Shown: positions 5,500-6,139 of the stretch, piece after piece | Layout: each line of letters opens with the position of its first letter | Numbering within the stretch: position 1 is the stretch's first letter | NCBI GenBank assembly: GCA_021779335.1 | Contig: JAJYAW010000186.1 | Location: forward strand, 1 to 6,139 | DNA from: Myxococcales bacterium | Lineage (GTDB): Bacteria > Myxococcota > Myxococcia > Myxococcales > Anaeromyxobacteraceae | DNA length: 6,139 nt | Direction: 5' to 3' | Program-made: the position numbers and the translations under genes | The notes under the pieces: generated by a model | What the model was told of the DNA's origin: nothing | What the model saw: the letters and a program-made list of their open reading frames with translations, nothing else | Databases searched by the model: none

Positions 5500-6139
5500 T
5501 CAGAAGTCCCTGACCTCGGCCTGGTCATCCATCGGGAAGAGGTCCTCCTTGGGCCGCTGGCGTGGCGCCGGCGCGGCGAGCCTGGCGGGCGCGCCGGCGC
5601 GGTCGGGCCCGGGCGCCTTGCTCGCCGGGGCCGGGCGCGGGACCGCTGGCGGCCGCTTGAGGAGGCCCCGCCCGGCGACCTGCCGGCCGAGCTGGAAGGC
5701 GCCGACCATGGCGGCCAGCTCCTCCGACTGCCCGTTGAGCTCGCTGGCCGCCGAGGAGGACTCCTCGGCCGAGGCGGCGTTCTGCTGGGTCACCTTGTCC
5801 ATCTCGCCCACCGCGGAGTTCACCTGGTCGATGCCGGCCACCTGCTCCTTGGCCGCCGCCGCCATCTCCGAGACGATGTCCGACACCTTGCCGATGCCGG
5901 CCACGATCTCGCCGAGCTTGCCGGCCAGGTGCCTCGAGGTCACCTCCCCCTCGCCCGCCTGCTTGACCGACTCCCGGATGAGCGCCTCGGTCTTGGTGGC
6001 CGCCTCCTTGGAGCGCAGCGCCAGCGAGCGGACCTCCTCGGCCACCACCGCGAAGCCGCGCCCCGCCTCGCCGGCCCGCGCCGCCTCCACCGCCGCGTTG
6101 AGCGCCAGCAGGTTGGTCTGGAAGGCGATGTCGTTGATG
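5500..6139 (-). CDS. Methyl-accepting chemotaxis protein, C-terminal part (5' end outside window)
   Basis: MCPs are homodimeric receptors whose cytoplasmic helical hairpin controls CheA. The frame is open to the window edge, so the sensor and any membrane segments are not visible. The universally conserved hairpin tip is encoded at about 6139-6020 (INDIAFQTNLLALNAAVEAA followed by GRGFAVVAEEVRSLA). The returning helix ends in a methylation-helix match, AASAEESSSAA, whose Glu-Glu pair is at 5761-5766. After the coiled coil (ending near QLGRQVAG) there is a tail of about 55 residues rich in Pro, Ala and Arg. It finishes DLFPMDDQAEVRDF, an acidic end with a terminal Phe resembling a CheR/CheB docking pentapeptide, but with Val where an aromatic is usual (E. 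coli NWETF). It lies 277 bp upstream of cheW in the same orientation. A GTG at 6090 lies within the conserved tip and is not the start. Confidence 0.95.
   Translation of the reverse strand, partial: INDIAFQTNLLALNAAVEAARAGEAGRGFAVVAEEVRSLALRSKEAATKTEALIRESVKQAGEGEVTSRHLAGKLGEIVAGIGKVSDIVSEMAAAAKEQVAGIDQVNSAVGEMDKVTQQNAASAEESSSAASELNGQSEELAAMVGAFQLGRQVAGRGLLKRPPAVPRPAPASKAPGPDRAGAPARLAAPAPRQRPKEDLFPMDDQAEVRDF

Noticed and set aside
1..6139. A wholly new biological system hidden in the cluster.
   Set aside because: All eight protein-coding genes belong to known chemotaxis families with intact motifs, and no long unexplained stretch remains. The novelty candidates are confined to intergenic elements and small motif deviations.

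Overview
The window is a stretch of very GC-rich bacterial DNA (roughly 70% GC by eye, with G or C at nearly every third codon position). It carries one chemotaxis signalling cluster of eight genes, two of them cut by the window edges. Gene content, codon use, the CheX-like gene beside cheD and a sigma-54-type promoter all suit a delta-proteobacterium or myxobacterium such as Anaeromyxobacter. That assignment is inference from style, not from a database match.

The layout is two convergent blocks. On the + strand (1-3418) lie the 3' part of cheA (histidine kinase: P3 dimerisation, P4 ATPase and P5 CheW-like domains), cheR (receptor methyltransferase), cheD (receptor deamidase), a single-domain CheY-like response regulator and a CheX/CheC-type phosphatase gene. 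They are packed with gaps of a few bases or with start/stop overlaps, so this is almost certainly one operon whose promoter is left of the window. On the - strand (6139-3541) lie the 3' part of a methyl-accepting chemotaxis protein gene, then a 277-bp intergenic region, then cheW and cheB. The blocks meet tail to tail at 3419-3540, where there are three tandem 15-bp repeats and a GC-rich hairpin that may be a bidirectional terminator.

Together the genes make a nearly complete chemosensory pathway. The MCP signals through CheW to CheA. CheA would phosphorylate the CheY-like protein (output) and CheB (adaptation). CheR and CheB add and remove receptor methyl groups, CheD deamidates receptor glutamines, and the CheX-like protein probably dephosphorylates CheY-P. 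All catalytic and phosphorylation residues I could check are present in CheR, CheD, CheB and CheY. CheX keeps its Glu and Asn but has Ala in place of the upstream Asp/Ser.

The least ordinary DNA is the intergenic region between mcp and cheW. It holds a near-consensus sigma-54 (-24/-12) promoter about 50 nt upstream of cheW on the - strand. About 85-90 bp upstream of the predicted start is a compact AT-rich island with three interlocking inverted repeats, which could be an activator site. I see no RNA genes, mobile elements or CRISPR arrays, and no evidence of a wholly new system: the protein set is a conventional chemotaxis cluster with a few lineage-specific details.
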